Below, one piece after another: positions 18,048-28,264 of a stretch of DNA of 64,000 nt. The notes under the pieces were generated by a model. That model ran no database searches and was not told the origin of the DNA. It saw only the letters and a list, made by a program, of their open reading frames with translations. The position numbers were made by a program, and so were the translations under genes. How positions within the stretch are numbered: position 1 is the stretch's first letter; the number at the start of each line of letters is the position of its first letter. This DNA is from DAISJI01 sp964559835 (GTDB taxonomy: Bacteria > Acidobacteriota > Terriglobia > Terriglobales > Acidobacteriaceae): the NCBI GenBank assembly GCA_964559835.1, contig CAZLJE010000008.1, forward strand, positions 1-64,000. Direction: 5' to 3'.

Positions 18048-20276
18048 TTAGGCAACGAACCGTCTGCGGTCGATGCCAAATTTCTTCATTCGCGACAGGA
18101 GAGTTGTGCGGTTGACGCCTATACGTGCGGCTGCTCCATTCGCTCCTCCAACGCGCCCTTTGCTCTCCATCAGCGCGCGGACGATCGCTTCCCGCTGCTT
18201 TTTAGCAAGTTCGTCTGAGAGATCGGAGTTGCTGGTATTTAGGACGTTGATCGTTTCTTTCACGATTCGGGTGATGTCGTCCTGCGCAGTCGGAGCGGTG
18301 GTTTCCTGTCGCTGTTCGGCATTCTGCCTGTACAGTTCGCTCACAGGCGCCTCGAGGGACTTTCCCCGCGTCAGGATCACGGCCCGCTCGATGAAATTCT
18401 CCAGTTCACGAATGTTGCCTGGCCAGTCCCAGGCTGTGAGCCCCTTCATGACGGCAGAAGGAATGGTCTCGATGTTCTTTTGCATTTGCTTTGCGAACTT
18501 CTGGACGAAGTAACTAACTAGAAGGGGAATATCTTCTGTGCGGCCGCGCAACGGCGGAATCCGGATCGGGAAAACGTTCAATCTGTAGAACAGATCGCTG
18601 CGGAATTCTCGCTTGGCGACCATCTTCTCCAGATCGCGGTTCGTCGCTGCGATCAGTCGGAGACTCACTTTGCGGGTGTGCGTGCTTCCCAGCCGTTCAA
18701 ATTCTCGCTCCTGCAGAGCGCGCAGCAGCTTTGGCTGGATTTCGATCGGAATGTCGCCCACTTCGTCCAAGAACAGCGTGCCCTAATCGGCGAGTTCCAG
18801 GCGTCCTATTTTTTGGGTGACGGCACCGGTAAATGCTCCTTTCTCGTGCCCAAACAGTTCGCTTTCCAGCAGACCTGTTGGAATCGCTGCACAGTTGAGC
18901 TTCACAAAAGTGCGGTCTTTACGCCGGCTATGGTCGTGAAGTGCGCGGGCGATCAACTCCTTACCGGTACCAGTCTCACCCAGCAGCAGGACAGTGGAAT
19001 CGCTGGAAGCAACGGTTTCAACCAGTTCGAGAACATGGTTTAAAGCAGGGCTGCTTCCGACCAAATTTTCAAAGTTCATCTCGCTGCGGATCTCTTGTTC
19101 GAGGTAGAGTTTCTCCTGGGTGAGCTTGTCTTTGAGTTCCGAAATCTCGCGGTATGCCAACGCGTTTTCAATGGCAATTGCTATCTGGCCCGAAACCTGA
19201 AAAAAGAGGAAGTCCACGTCCTCTACCGGGAAGGAGCCCTCAGTCGTGCGTCCGATCCCAAGGACGCCCAGCGCTCGGGCTCGGTTCACGATCGGTATTA
19301 ACGCCCAGCTCTTGATGCCCTCCGCAGTCGCCATTTCATACGTTTCGGGGTTCAAATTGTCTGGATCGATAGTAACGACGACCGGTTTCAACGTATCCAA
19401 TGCTTCCTGAGTGGCGCGGCTTGGCGTGACGAGCATCTCTTCCCTAACGAACCCTTTGCCATGGGGAAAATCGAGAGCGTACAACCTAGCCTTGCCTGAT
19501 GCCCGGTCTAGCAGCGAAACAACAACAGCGTCACACTGCATGACCTCACGAATGTTGGAGGAAATCGCGCGCAACACCTCGCGAAGCTCCAGGTTCGAGG
19601 TGATCCGGTTCGTCAGATTCAGGAGCAAATGGAGCCGATCATTCTGGCGTTGCAATTCCGCTTGCTGGCACTGAGACTCCGCTTGTGCTGCCTGGGCGCC
19701 TTGGAGATTCAGACGATCATCAACGGCGAATGCAACGATACGTGCGATCAGTCGCAGGAAGTCGATGTCCTCGGCGCTATAGTTGATTCCGGGGCCACCG
19801 AGCACACCCAGGGTACCCAGTCGTCCGTGTAGCGCGGACAGCGGCACGCGAACAACTGAGCCGATATCAATGCCGTTTGTAGCAGCGAACTGCTTCAGGC
19901 TCGGGAACCGCTCATCAGCACCCCAGTCAGCAATGTGCAGCATCTCTTCACCCTTGCAAAGCTGCCAACATTGCGATTCTTCAGCGGGTAGATTCGGCAG
20001 AGGCAAAGACGCCCCGCTCGAAGCGAGCCATTCAATCTCAGCAGCATTCTCCTTGAAGATCACCACATCGAGATGGTGAAAAGGCAACACTTCGCCCAGG
20101 CCATCGGCCAATATTCTCGCCAACTCCTTCAAATCTCGGGATGCGGAAACGGCCTCGCTGATACGAAACACCGCTGTGTACCGTTTCGTGTTGCTTGCTG
20201 ACTGGCTGAGTGCGTCTTTACTCATGCAGAGCGGGGACGAGCTCCGGTCCGGAGCGTCGGAGAGTTCTTGCCCCAC
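18048..20276 (-). pseudogene. Sigma-54-dependent Fis-family activator with two GAF domains, interrupted by an in-frame TAG
   Basis: The frame is a full FhlA-like regulator of 742 codons: GAF domain 1 (about residues 30-190), GAF domain 2 (about 215-395), and an AAA+ domain with Walker A LLLGETGTGKELIA and the sigma-54 contact loop GAFTGA. A TAG codon (18785-18783) sits between LELAD and GTLFLDEVGD, immediately before Walker B. After it the same frame continues intact to the arginine-finger region and a Fis helix-turn-helix (NGAAARIGVNRTTLLSRM). Relatives have Lys or Arg at the stop position, so one base change explains it. Without readthrough the product lacks ATP hydrolysis and DNA binding. 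A sequencing error is possible, because the rest is not decayed. Confidence 0.85.
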
Positions 20277-20532
20277 GACAGGATTGATGATTTAGGGTGG
20301 TTAGAAGTCGCCAATTTTCGTCGTGAGCAGCTGGCGCGGTGCACACGTCAACACTGGACAGCCATTGTGTTGAGTTCGCCCGAAGCTTAATTCAGCTTTT
20401 CTGGCTGGACTCTTTTCTGGCTGCCAAATGCGTGATCTTTAGCTGTCGAATTTGCTATCGACGATCTCAACGCTCGACACTCGGACTGCAATAGCTGTCC
20501 TGAATTTCCTCTACTTGTCGCTGCGTGCGTTT
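20277..20532. other. Divergent intergenic region of the regulator genes
   Basis: About 255 bases between the minus-strand sigma-54 activator and the plus-strand RsbW-like kinase gene. It should hold both promoters. I could not pick out convincing -12/-24 or -35/-10 elements. Confidence 0.4.
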
Positions 20533-21060
20533 GGCATGCGCCTTGCCTGTTCCAACGGCATGGCGCAGGCAAACATTTCCGATTGGCACAATTACGCTTC
20601 TCGTTTCGAGCCTTTGGTCGAAGTACGGGTGTCTCTGTTGAGTTCGACGGCCGCCATTTCTCCTTTTGTGGATCGGCTAATGTCTTTGATCGTGGCAAGC
20701 CGAGGCACGGACGGAAGTGAGCTCGATATTGAAATAGCGCTGCTCGAGGCGCTCACGAATGCCGTTGTCTATGGCAACCACGAGGATCCGGCTAAACCTG
20801 TCGAGGTCGTATGCCGATGGAGTGCCAATGGAGACATCTCAATCATAATTCGTGATCACGGAAAAGGTTTCGACACAAACGGAGTACCGGATCCGACCGC
20901 TGAGGAAAACCGGATGTCGACGCGCGGCAGGGGCATCTACCTTATGCGAGCGCTCATGGATGAAGTCTGGTTCGAGGAGCGCGGCACGGTCGTGCACATG
21001 CGCAAGAAGGCGACGACGCCATCACCTTGCGTTTCTGGCCCGGTGGATCACCACGTGTAG
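20533..21060 (+). CDS. RsbW-like anti-sigma regulatory kinase (HATPase_c_2)
   Basis: A 175-residue protein of the SpoIIAB/RsbW type. The GHKL ATP-binding motifs are complete: N-box EALTNAVVYGNH, G1 box RDHGKGFD and G2 box TRGRGIYLMRALMDEV. These kinases bind a sigma factor and are released by, and phosphorylate, a STAS antagonist. The STAS protein at 16688-16990 is the obvious candidate partner in the window. The start is uncertain: ATGs at 20533 and 20560 are both possible and neither has a clear ribosome-binding site, while the longer TTG start at 20452 is less likely. Confidence 0.8.
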   Translation, partial: GMRLACSNGMAQANISDWHNYASRFEPLVEVRVSLLSSTAAISPFVDRLMSLIVASRGTDGSELDIEIALLEALTNAVVYGNHEDPAKPVEVVCRWSANGDISIIIRDHGKGFDTNGVPDPTAEENRMSTRGRGIYLMRALMDEVWFEERGTVVHMRKKATTPSPCVSGPVDHHV

Positions 21061-21234
21061 GAAAAAGTTCGCGAAGAAGTGGAACACCTGCTACCGGTAC
21101 ATCCACAATTCGCGCTCCAGCAATTGGTCCGCTGTAGCGGCGTCCGGCCCGACGCGGCGGAGCGAAATGGAAGACACAACGCCGATGTAACCCTACGACC
21201 CGTGAAACTCACGGCTGATGCGAAGCGAGGAGGC

Positions 21235-21366
21235 ATGACATTAGGGAAGCTTATGGCACGGCTGGCCATTACTGTAGCGGTCGCTCTAGCACTGCTCGCC
21301 GCGACGATCATTGCACTAGACATCTACTCCTGGTTAGAGCTGATAAAAACGGTCGAGAGGCTTTGA
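21235..21366 (+). CDS. Very small membrane protein (43 aa)
   Basis: A 43-residue frame starting MTLGKLMARLAITVAVALAL, with one strong membrane helix (ITVAVALALLAATIIALDIY) and a short amphipathic tail. An AGGAGG sequence sits directly before the ATG; its spacing is tight, but an upstream GAGG gives a workable distance. It follows the RsbW-like gene on the same strand after 174 bases. No family is recognisable and it could be a chance frame, though the composition is typical of small membrane proteins. Confidence 0.45.
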   Translation: MTLGKLMARLAITVAVALALLAATIIALDIYSWLELIKTVERL

Positions 21367-22136
21367 TCGCTGGCACGAGTGAAACAGATTGTATTTCATT
21401 GGACATGAGGGTGAGTTGATCTTGGCTAGAGCAGCGTAAGGCGCAATCTCGTTCATATCCTCAAGGCGAGCGCTGCCCAGGTAGCGCTCGCAGCTTCAAC
21501 TGTCATAAACAAATCGACAGTCCAACGTTCCCCCGCTGATGACAAAGGGCTAAGCTGCTTGGTGTCCACGGGATCGGGCAGCGTGCAACCGAAATCATTC
21601 ATATCGGCCAAGCCGTGCTTTTCTATGGCGGCTCAATGGAATACTTTCGCAACATGGTCTTCAACTACCCGACGCTGTCGGTACAAGGTTGCCGAACTCG
21701 ACGGCGTAAATAAGGTCTGACATTTTGGCGATGTTAGCAGGCACAGTCGCGAACTGCCTGTCCTTTCCTGAATTACCCAACGCGTTGTCTCCCAGCTGTC
21801 ATCACGCTGCCCCGAGATCGTCTCGCCAGCAGCCGTCGAGTGTGATTCGACATTCTCGACACTATCCACGCTACCTTTTCAACACCCCGCCGGGAATTCA
21901 GTGAGTTGCGAATCGCATCTTTGGCCCCTTCCGTGCCTTATCCGACCCGTGAAGGATGGACGCTTGCTGAAGGTCTCCATTGTCGAGCGCAGCCAGCAAC
22001 CCCAAGGAACAGATGCAGTCGCACGACTAATGCGCCTGAATCGAAAGACGAGCGTCGAGCCTGCGTATTTCCCAGCGAAGCAGGGCAAGTGTCGCGGTTC
22101 AGGCGCGCCAGTCACGCGATAGGGGAGGAGCAAATT
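21367..22136. other. Intergenic stretch upstream of the efflux operon
   Basis: About 770 bases with no convincing gene. It holds the inverted repeat copy R4 (21830-21882). No repressor gene (TetR, MarR) that might control the efflux operon is present here. Confidence 0.5.
21830..21882 (-). repeat. Dispersed imperfect repeat, copy R4 (inverted orientation)
   Basis: Read on the minus strand it begins gtgttgaaaaggtagcgtgg, continues with a tagtgtcgagaatgtcgaat block and ends actcgacggct. It is colinear with copy R2 at 17068-17125. It lies in the promoter region of the RND efflux operon. Confidence 0.55.
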
Positions 22137-23276
22137 ATGAAATTGGTTTCTATAGCATTGCTTGCCGCGCTGTTGCTGCTGGATGCAGCTGGCTGCAGCA
22201 ACAGTAACGTACGGGCTTCGGCCCCTCCTCCAGTGCCGGTCGTCGAAGTCGCAGCCGTCATTCAAAAGGATGTGCCTACGAAGGGCGAGTGGGTAGGAAC
22301 GCTCGAAGGGTACATCAACGCGCAGATTCAGCCTCACGTAAGCGGTTACCTGATTCGCCAGGACTATCACGAAGGAGCATTCGTCAAAAAGGGCCAGCTC
22401 CTCTTTGAGATCGATCCCCGTCCGTTTCAAGCGGCGCTCGATCAAGCTAAGGGACAACTGGCCCAGGCGGAGGCGCAGATGGCTAACGCTGAGCTGAACG
22501 TGAAGCGTGACATTCCAGAGGCGGAAGCTCACGCCATTCCCCAGAGTCAGCTCGACACGGACACGCAGTCGCTCCGTGCGGCCAAGGCAGCAGTCGAGGC
22601 CGACCGGGCAGCAGTCGAACAGGCTGCGCTGAATTTGGGTTACACGAAGGTCATCTCGCTGGTCGACGGGATCGCGGGCATTACCACCGTGCAGGTGGGA
22701 AACCTGGTGGGACCGTCTACTGTGCTTACATCGGTTTCGCAGGTAAGTCCGATCAAAGTTTATTTCCCGATCAGCGAACAGGAGTATCTGCGCATGGCCG
22801 ATGGTGCCACTCGGGGTAACGTGGACTGGCGGACGCACGCTTCACAAATCCCATTGCAGTTGATTTTGGCAGACGGGAGTACCTACCCGCATCCGGGCAA
22901 GATCATCTTCGCCGACCGTCAGGTGAATGAGCAAACGGGAACCATCCAGGTTGTAGGTGAGTTTCCCAATTCCAAAAATCTCTTGCGCCCCGGCCAGTAT
23001 GCGCGCGTGCAGGCGCCTACCGAAAGCATTACTGGAGCGCTGTTGGTGCCGCAATCGGCAGTAAGTCAGTTGCAGGGAAGTGACCAGGTGACTGTCATCA
23101 GCGACGATAACCGGGCGCAACTCCGGACAGTAAAAGTCGGGCCGACCGTGGGCACGCTCTGGGTGATCACGTCCGGGCTGAAGCCGGGAGAACGCGTGGT
23201 GGCTGTCGGGGCCGACAAAGTCAAGGAGGGTGGGCAGGTGAGAGCCACACCGTACAAGGAAACGGAGAATCGCTAA
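22137..23276 (+). CDS. RND efflux periplasmic adaptor (AcrA/MexA family lipoprotein)
   Basis: A 379-residue adaptor for the pump encoded next. The lipoprotein signal ends in the lipobox DAAGC (Cys about residue 20). A barrel-sandwich half-motif follows (INAQIQPHVSGYLIRQDYHE), then GQLLFEIDPRPFQAALDQAK of the family, a short helical hairpin, the second lipoyl half (KVISLVDGIAGITTVQVGNL), and the beta-barrel domain (RPGQYARVQAP). The ATG at 22137 follows a perfect AGGGGAGGAG site. It is the first gene of a three-gene operon, 3 bases from the pump gene. The substrate range cannot be read from the sequence. Confidence 0.9.
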   Translation: MKLVSIALLAALLLLDAAGCSNSNVRASAPPPVPVVEVAAVIQKDVPTKGEWVGTLEGYINAQIQPHVSGYLIRQDYHEGAFVKKGQLLFEIDPRPFQAALDQAKGQLAQAEAQMANAELNVKRDIPEAEAHAIPQSQLDTDTQSLRAAKAAVEADRAAVEQAALNLGYTKVISLVDGIAGITTVQVGNLVGPSTVLTSVSQVSPIKVYFPISEQEYLRMADGATRGNVDWRTHASQIPLQLILADGSTYPHPGKIIFADRQVNEQTGTIQVVGEFPNSKNLLRPGQYARVQAPTESITGALLVPQSAVSQLQGSDQVTVISDDNRAQLRTVKVGPTVGTLWVITSGLKPGERVVAVGADKVKEGGQVRATPYKETENR

Positions 23277-23279
23277 GCC

Positions 23280-26200
23280 ATGGCAAACTTTTTCATCCGC
23301 CGGCCCATCGTTGCGATCGTAGTTGCAATTCTTACGGTAATTGTGGGCGCGATCTCAATCGCAACCTTGCCCGTGGCACAGTTCCCGCAGATCGCTCCTC
23401 CGGAGATCCGGTTGCAAGCTACCTACCCCGGTGCAGACGCGCAAACTCTCGAGCAAGCCGTTGCAACACCCATCGAGCAGCAAGTCAGCGGTGTGGACAA
23501 CATGAGTTACATGTACTCCCTGAACACCACCGCGAACCAGCAAACGACGTTGTTCGTCGACTTTGATCTCAAGACTGATCCAAACACAGACCTGCTGCTT
23601 ACGCAATCCCGCCAGCAACTGGCCAATGGTCAATTGCCACCGGAGGTGAACAGTTACGGAATCAATCTCAAGAAATCGACCACTGCTCCGCTGATGCTGA
23701 TCGCCCTGTACTCGCCGCATGGGAGTCGCGACGCGACCTATCTGGCCAATTACGCCTACATTAACCTCAACGATCCGCTCGGACGCTTGTACGGCGTCGG
23801 CCAGACTCAGGTCTTCGGCGCAGGGCAGTATGCCATGAGGCTGTGGGTGAAGCCTGACCAACTGGCTAAGCTGGGCATAACAGTCACGGACGTCGTTAAC
23901 GCTATCCATGCGCAGAACACTGTCAATCCAGCGGGTCAGGTCGGAGGCGAGCCTGCTCAGCAGAACCAGCAATTCACCTATGCCGTGCTGGCTCAAGGAC
24001 GCCTGACGACGCCAGAGCAGTTCGGCAACGTTATCGTACGTGAAGCGCCCAACGGTGGAACGGTTCGAGTCAGAGACGTGGCTCGAGTCGAACTGGGCGC
24101 GCAGGACTACAGCATAATCGGTCGCCTGAATGGCAAGCCGAGCGCTGTCATTGCCGTCTACCAGTTGCCGGGAACCAACGCTGTCCAAACGGTCGAGGGC
24201 ATCCGGAAGCTCTTGGCGCACATGAAGCAAAGCTTCCCGCACGACATCGATTACACCGTTTCGCTGGACCAGACGCTCCCGGTTACGGAAGGCATGAAAG
24301 AGATCATTGAGACCCTTGTGATTGCGATTGTGCTGGTGATTCTTGTGGTCTATCTGTTCTTGCAAGACTGGCGCGCCACAATGATCCCCATGTTGGCCGT
24401 GCCTGTCTCGTTGGTGGGGACCTTTGTCGTTTTCCCCCTGTTCGGCTTTTCGATCAACACACTGTCGATGTTCGGGTTAGTACTCGCTATTGGACTAGTG
24501 GTCGACGACGCCATCGTCGTTGTTGAAGGTGTGCAACGGCATATTGAAGAAGGTTTGGGGCCCAAGGACGCGGCTCGAAAAGCGATGGAGGAGCTCTCCG
24601 GTCCTGTAGTTGGCATCGCTCTGGTGCTCTCGTCAGTCTTCGTACCGACTGCTTTCATCCCGGGCATTACCGGAAGGCTTTATCAACAATTTGCGATCAC
24701 TATTGCCATCTCCGTGATTCTGTCGGCATTTAACGCCCTTACGCTCAGCCCGGCTCTCGCCTCCATTCTTCTGCGACCGAAAAAAGAGACTCGCGGGCCA
24801 CTCGGAAAATTCTTCGGCTGGTTCAACGCCTATTGGAACCGCTCTACCGACAGCTTTGTGCGTTGGTCGGGTGACTTGATTCGCAAGGCGGCTGTGGTGA
24901 TCGTGCTCCTCGTAGTCGCCGGCGCTGCAGCATGGTTTTTCAGCCGCCATCTGCCAACTAGTTTCTTGCCGGATGAAGATCAGGGCTACCTCTACATCAA
25001 CATGCAGCTGCCCAATTCGGCGTCGATGGAACGCACAGGCGCGGCTGCCAAGCAGGTCGAGGACGTACTCGCAAAGACGCCGGGAGTTCAGTACACCACA
25101 AGCGTCGTCGGCTTCAGTTTGCTGAGCTTCGTCCGGACTTCCTATAACGGATTCTTCTTTGTAACTCTGAAGCCCTGGGGCGATCGCAAAACCCATGCCG
25201 AACAATTTCAAGCCATCAAGGCGCGTTTGAACCAGGAACTGAGAGGGTTACCGGAAGGAACAGTCTTCGGTTTCTCGCCACCAGCCATACCCGGCGTCGG
25301 CACTGCTGGCGGCGTTACGTTCGTCCTGGAGGACCGTGCTGGCAAAGATGTTAAGTTTCTTTCCGATAACCTGGCCAAATTCATGGCAGCCGCTCGCAAG
25401 CGCCCTGAGATTGGCATGATGATCACAACGTTTATCCCGAGCGTGCCGCAAAAATTCATCAATGTGGATAAGGACAAGGTGTTGAAGCAGGACGTGAATT
25501 TAAGCGACGTCTACAACACCGTTCAAGCGTATATGGGCGGCCTGTTCATCAACTACTACAACGATTTCGGCCGTACCTGGCAGGTGTACGTAGAGGCCGA
25601 AGCTCCATATCGCTCGACGACCGACGATCTTGGGCAATTCTATGTCCGCAACCGCCAGGGACAGACCGTGCCGCTAACCGCACTGGCAAAGTTCGAGACC
25701 CGTTACGGCCCGGAGTTCACAATGCGTTACAACGAGTACCGGTCCGCACAGATCAATGTCACCGCCGCGCCCGGTTACAGCTCCGATCAGGCGACGGCGG
25801 CACTGGAAGATGTTTTCAAGCAAACCATGCCGCGCGAAATGGGCTTCGACTACGCGGGCATGTCTTATCAGGAGCAAAAGGCGCACGAAGGGGTTCCGTC
25901 TTGGGTCATCTTCGGATTTTCGTTGCTGTTTGTTTTTCTGATTCTGGCAGCGCTCTATGAAAGCTGGACAGTGCCTTTCAGCGTGCTGCTGAGCACGCCA
26001 GTCGCAGTGTTCGGCGCCCTGGCTGCGCTCTGGCTGCGTCGCACTGTGATCGGCCTTTACCTTCCTCAGTACATGGTTCAAATCGAGAACGATGTCTATG
26101 CCCAGATTGGCCTGGTGATGCTGATCGGTCTGGCCGCGAAAAACTCGATTCTAATCGTAGCCTTTGCCAAGGAAGACTACGAACGCGGTATGTCGATCGT

Positions 26201-26480
26201 CGATGCCGCTCTTTCCGCGGCGAGGGTTCGCTTCCGGCCTCTCATGATGACTGCGCTCGCCTTTATTCTCGGCTGCGTGCCGCTCTGGACAGCTTCCGGA
26301 GCAGGTTCGGTTGCCCGCCAGATCATGGGAACGGCCGTGATCGGAGGGATGGTCGCGGAAACCTTCATCGGCAGATTTTTTGTTCCCACGATCTTCTATG
26401 TGGTCGAGCGCGTCTCCGGTGCGGAGCGACGCAGAGCACTGCCACTCAGACCCGGTGAAGCGGCTAGTGAAGGTGACTGA
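23280..26480 (+). CDS. RND multidrug efflux pump, inner-membrane permease (AcrB/MexB, HAE1 family)
   Basis: A 1066-residue protein, the full length of the HAE1 family. It begins ANFFIRRPIVAIVVAILTVI and has the opening motif LPVAQFPQIAPPEI. Two sets of six membrane helices flank two large periplasmic loops. The proton-relay motif of helix 4 reads GLVLAIGLVVDDAIVVVEGV, with the two essential aspartates; the matching lysine helix is GLAAKNSILIVAFAKE. It pumps hydrophobic compounds using the proton gradient, as a trimer with the adaptor upstream and the outer-membrane factor downstream. Spacing of 3 bases on each side indicates one transcript. Confidence 0.95.
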   Translation: MANFFIRRPIVAIVVAILTVIVGAISIATLPVAQFPQIAPPEIRLQATYPGADAQTLEQAVATPIEQQVSGVDNMSYMYSLNTTANQQTTLFVDFDLKTDPNTDLLLTQSRQQLANGQLPPEVNSYGINLKKSTTAPLMLIALYSPHGSRDATYLANYAYINLNDPLGRLYGVGQTQVFGAGQYAMRLWVKPDQLAKLGITVTDVVNAIHAQNTVNPAGQVGGEPAQQNQQFTYAVLAQGRLTTPEQFGNVIVREAPNGGTVRVRDVARVELGAQDYSIIGRLNGKPSAVIAVYQLPGTNAVQTVEGIRKLLAHMKQSFPHDIDYTVSLDQTLPVTEGMKEIIETLVIAIVLVILVVYLFLQDWRATMIPMLAVPVSLVGTFVVFPLFGFSINTLSMFGLVLAIGLVVDDAIVVVEGVQRHIEEGLGPKDAARKAMEELSGPVVGIALVLSSVFVPTAFIPGITGRLYQQFAITIAISVILSAFNALTLSPALASILLRPKKETRGPLGKFFGWFNAYWNRSTDSFVRWSGDLIRKAAVVIVLLVVAGAAAWFFSRHLPTSFLPDEDQGYLYINMQLPNSASMERTGAAAKQVEDVLAKTPGVQYTTSVVGFSLLSFVRTSYNGFFFVTLKPWGDRKTHAEQFQAIKARLNQELRGLPEGTVFGFSPPAIPGVGTAGGVTFVLEDRAGKDVKFLSDNLAKFMAAARKRPEIGMMITTFIPSVPQKFINVDKDKVLKQDVNLSDVYNTVQAYMGGLFINYYNDFGRTWQVYVEAEAPYRSTTDDLGQFYVRNRQGQTVPLTALAKFETRYGPEFTMRYNEYRSAQINVTAAPGYSSDQATAALEDVFKQTMPREMGFDYAGMSYQEQKAHEGVPSWVIFGFSLLFVFLILAALYESWTVPFSVLLSTPVAVFGALAALWLRRTVIGLYLPQYMVQIENDVYAQIGLVMLIGLAAKNSILIVAFAKEDYERGMSIVDAALSAARVRFRPLMMTALAFILGCVPLWTASGAGSVARQIMGTAVIGGMVAETFIGRFFVPTIFYVVERVSGAERRRALPLRPGEAASEGD

Positions 26481-26482
26481 AT

Positions 26483-27880
26483 ATGAAGAAGATTGGACTC
26501 TTAGGAATCGTTACTCTACTTTGCTTGCTGACCGGGTGCCTCGTGGGGCCGAAATACAAACGGCCGGCAGTAAATGTGCCGCAAGGCTATCGCACACCAG
26601 AGCCGCAGCAGGCTGCGGCGGCCTCATCGCTGGGCAATGAAAAGTGGTGGCAGGTGTACCAGGATCCAGTGCTTACGCAGCTGATTCACACTGCCATTGC
26701 GCAAAATTATGATGTGCGAATCGCCGCCGCCCGCGTTCTTGAAGCGCAGGCACAAGTCGGCATCACCCGCGCCAACCAACTGCCCTCCGCAAGCGTGGGC
26801 GCGGACGTTTTCAGCCAGCAGAACGCGAAGGTCTCAAAGGTACTTCCCGCATTCGAGGTCAATGGCGGCGAGCTGAATCTGTCGGTGATCTGGAATCTGG
26901 ACTTCTGGGGAAAATACCGCCGACAAACCGAGGCGGCTCGCGCCCAGTTACTCGCGACCGAGTGGGGACAGCGAGCCGTTCTTTCTTCGCTTGTGGCCAA
27001 TGTAGCGGCGGCTTATTTCCAGCTCCGCGCGCTCGACAGCGAACTCGACATCTCGAACCGCACGCTGGCATCGCGTCGACAATCCCTGCAGTTAACTCAT
27101 GTGCTTGAGAGTCACGGTGGCGGCTCAGGACTAGATGTAAGTCAGGCGGAACAACTGGTCTATACGGCCTCGGAGACGATTCCCGATCTTGAACGGCAAA
27201 TTCAGCAGCAGGAAAACGTGCTGAGCGTTTTGCTCGGCGAAAACCCCGAATCTATTCCCCGCGGCCGTGCGCTTACCGACCAGCCTGTACCGCAAAACAT
27301 TCCCGCCGGACTTCCCTCGGAATTGCTGGAGCGCCGGCCGGACGTGCGCCAGGCAGAAGAGAACATGGTCGCCGCCAACGCACAAATCGGCGTCGCCAAA
27401 GCCTCGTTCTTTCCTAATGTGTCGCTCACCGGCCTAGGAGGACTGGAGAGCAACGCCTTGCATCAGTTCATCAGTCAGCCTTCTGAGATGTGGTCCAGCG
27501 CCGTTAGCGTGACTCAGCCAGTTTTCCAAGGCGGAGCACTCCGCTCGAGACTCAGGCTTGCCCGGGCGAACTGGCAGGAATCCATGCTCTCCTACCAGCA
27601 AACTGTGCAGAATTCGCTGGAACAGGTTTCCAATGCGCTCATCGCTTCGCAAAAGAATCGCGAGTTCCGCGCGCAGCAGGAACTGCTGACGGGAGCGGCA
27701 CAGCGAACCGACCAACTATCTGAAGTGCTTTATAAGAACGGCGGAGCAAGTTACCTCCAGGTGCTGACCAGCGAAACGAATTACTTCGCCGCGGAACTCA
27801 ACCTGGTGCAAGCCCAGCTAAACGAGCGGTTGGCGCTCGTGCAGCTTTACCAGGCCCTCGGCGGTGGCTGGCAGCAATAG
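26483..27880 (+). CDS. RND efflux outer-membrane factor lipoprotein (NodT/OprM family)
   Basis: A 465-residue TolC-like channel. The lipoprotein signal ends in LLTGC (Cys about residue 19), followed by the family start LVGPKYKRPAV. Two tandem outer-membrane-efflux domains are visible, each with a long coiled helix (NYDVRIAAARVLEAQAQVGI; QIGVAKASFFPNVSLTG), and LERRPDVRQAEENMVAANAQ is a family hallmark. It completes the tripartite pump of the two preceding genes, 2 bases after the pump stop codon. Confidence 0.93.
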   Translation: MKKIGLLGIVTLLCLLTGCLVGPKYKRPAVNVPQGYRTPEPQQAAAASSLGNEKWWQVYQDPVLTQLIHTAIAQNYDVRIAAARVLEAQAQVGITRANQLPSASVGADVFSQQNAKVSKVLPAFEVNGGELNLSVIWNLDFWGKYRRQTEAARAQLLATEWGQRAVLSSLVANVAAAYFQLRALDSELDISNRTLASRRQSLQLTHVLESHGGGSGLDVSQAEQLVYTASETIPDLERQIQQQENVLSVLLGENPESIPRGRALTDQPVPQNIPAGLPSELLERRPDVRQAEENMVAANAQIGVAKASFFPNVSLTGLGGLESNALHQFISQPSEMWSSAVSVTQPVFQGGALRSRLRLARANWQESMLSYQQTVQNSLEQVSNALIASQKNREFRAQQELLTGAAQRTDQLSEVLYKNGGASYLQVLTSETNYFAAELNLVQAQLNERLALVQLYQALGGGWQQ

Positions 27881-27995
27881 CAAACCGCGAAAGACTCGCA
27901 CAAGTGATTCCAGTTGTGGGGGCGGTCTTAAAGAGAGCGACGGATCTCCTGAAACTCGACGTGCATTGATCGCCGGCATTCTGCCTGCCAAGAGT

Positions 27996-28264
27996 CTGGA
28001 CGCCGAGTTCAGGGCAGTCTATGTATATGAGAAGCTGCCCCCTATGCTGCTGTGAATCTGGATGCCGGAGTAACAGGCGCCACAGTCGTACTGCCCCAGC
28101 AAGTTTCTGAATACTACCGAAAGCTGCAGGTCAGTGCCCAACAAACTGCCGGTCAACAAGGCATAGCCTTAAATACCGAACTCGTCGAAGGGGACGAAGT
28201 GCAGGCGATTGCGGAATGTGTGAAGAGGACTCGGAGCGATCTCGCGCAAGCAACTGCTGAATAG
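27996..28264 (+). pseudogene. Universal stress protein (UspA-family) remnant with a frameshift
   Basis: Two adjacent frames together spell a Usp fold. The first ends LDAEFRAVYVYEKLPP (27996-28043). After a one-base shift at a run of C (28040-28043) the second continues YAAVNLDAGVTG and EYYRKLQVSAQQTAGQ, then VEGDEVQAIAECVKRTRSDL. The N-terminal ATP-binding strand and the C-terminal G-X9-G motif are both missing, so the ends are truncated as well. It follows the efflux operon but has no visible ribosome-binding site of its own. Confidence 0.6.
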
